From contig CAKTXN010000061.1 of the NCBI GenBank assembly GCA_934630905.1, positions 1 through 10,792 of the forward strand: DNA of 10,792 nt, written 5' to 3'. Shown here one piece after another: positions 10,353 to 10,792 of this stretch. Source of the stretch: an uncultured Eggerthellaceae bacterium. Its GTDB lineage: Bacteria > Actinomycetota > Coriobacteriia > Coriobacteriales > Eggerthellaceae. The stretch's first letter is position 1. Each line of letters begins with the position of its first letter. A program made the position numbers and the translations under genes. The notes under the pieces are model-generated. The model made no database searches, was not told the DNA's origin, and saw nothing but the letters and a program-made list of their open reading frames with translations.

Positions 10353-10792
10353 CTACAGTTGCTGCATCGCTTCCGAGAGGTCAATGCGGTGGTGCTGTGC
10401 AATCCACGCAAGCGTTTTCGGCGTTTCCCGGAACGAGAGGTTCACGGCGCTGTAAATCTGGAACCTGTCGATGGCGCCTTCGTCGTATCGGTCATACGCG
10501 TAAACTCCGGGGTTCAGGTACCCGATAACGTTTTCCCAGTACGCTGCGTTGTCTTTTCCTTGTGCCCATAACGCAAGGCTGGGGTCATAAGCGGCGCTGG
10601 TTAGCAGCTCGTTTGCCATGCCGGCATCCAGGAGCTCCTTGAGCTCGTTGCCAGTCAGAGTCACATCAAGGCTTCCGGATACATCGTCGGCTTGCGCGGC
10701 TTCGTCCTCAAGGATTTCAACGCCTCCGTACTTTCCGTGGTAAAGGTTGACACTTCCCACAACAGCGGTGGGGCGAGATTCTGCCAAATCGT
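10353..10792 (-). CDS. Unrecognised protein, C-terminal part (5' end outside window)
   Basis: The minus-strand frame is open from the window edge to TAG at 10353-10355, giving the last 145 residues. It probably continues beyond the window; the TTG at 10785-10787 is a possible but unsupported start. I do not recognise the family. The visible part is acidic and soluble, with no membrane segment. It has an aromatic-rich stretch (AYWENVIGYLNPGVYAYDRY, about two thirds of the way along) and a helical C-terminus (FRETPKTLAWIAQHHRIDL). It converges on the XdhC-family gene with a shared terminator between them. It is favoured over plus-strand frames in the same place because its 3' end sits neatly next to that terminator and its composition looks protein-like. 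Confidence 0.6.
   Translation of the reverse strand, partial: DLAESRPTAVVGSVNLYHGKYGGVEILEDEAAQADDVSGSLDVTLTGNELKELLDAGMANELLTSAAYDPSLALWAQGKDNAAYWENVIGYLNPGVYAYDRYDEGAIDRFQIYSAVNLSFRETPKTLAWIAQHHRIDLSEAMQQL

Noticed and set aside
9488..10411. A 307-codon open frame on the minus strand over the XdhC-family gene
   Set aside because: It is antisense to a gene with clear domain motifs and crosses the terminator at 10291-10322; its composition is shadow-like.

Overview
The window looks like a stretch of an actinobacterial chromosome. Three things point to the class Coriobacteriia (Eggerthella/Slackia/Adlercreutzia-like relatives): the RNA polymerase beta' subunit closely follows the actinobacterial pattern (including an acidic N-terminal insertion), base composition is moderately GC-rich, and a class B sortase and an XdhC-type protein are present. 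This assignment is inferred by reading the sequence and was not tested by a search.

Layout: (1) 1-5606 is the 3' part of rpoB followed, after 2 nt, by complete rpoC. RpoC has an unusually long C-terminus that carries a helix-hairpin-helix domain closely resembling the C-terminal domain of the RNA polymerase alpha subunit. (2) 5607-5932 is intergenic, with two small hairpins, a strong intrinsic terminator for the rpo operon and a weak promoter candidate. (3) 5933-6706 encodes a class B-type sortase with its own terminator. (4) 6761-7128 has no gene; most of it is a 220-nt inverted-repeat element with block-symmetric arms, then a promoter candidate for purM. (5) 7129-8217 is purM. (6) 8218-8659 has no gene and holds three copies of an 83-109 nt structured palindromic repeat whose stems differ between copies by paired compensatory changes. 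(7) 8660-9271 is purN. (8) 9308-10261 is an XdhC-family protein. (9) A bidirectional-looking terminator separates it from the 3' end of a convergent, unrecognised gene on the minus strand that runs off the window.

How the genes fit: rpoB-rpoC give the catalytic core of transcription. purM and purN catalyse two steps of de novo purine synthesis and lie in the same orientation, interrupted by the repeat cluster. The XdhC-like gene follows purN by 36 nt and is probably cotranscribed with it. XdhC proteins are classically maturation factors for molybdenum hydroxylases such as xanthine dehydrogenase, so a purine link is possible, but no hydroxylase is in view.

The observations most worth following up are the alpha-CTD-like domain fused to beta' and the compensated three-copy repeat family between purM and purN.
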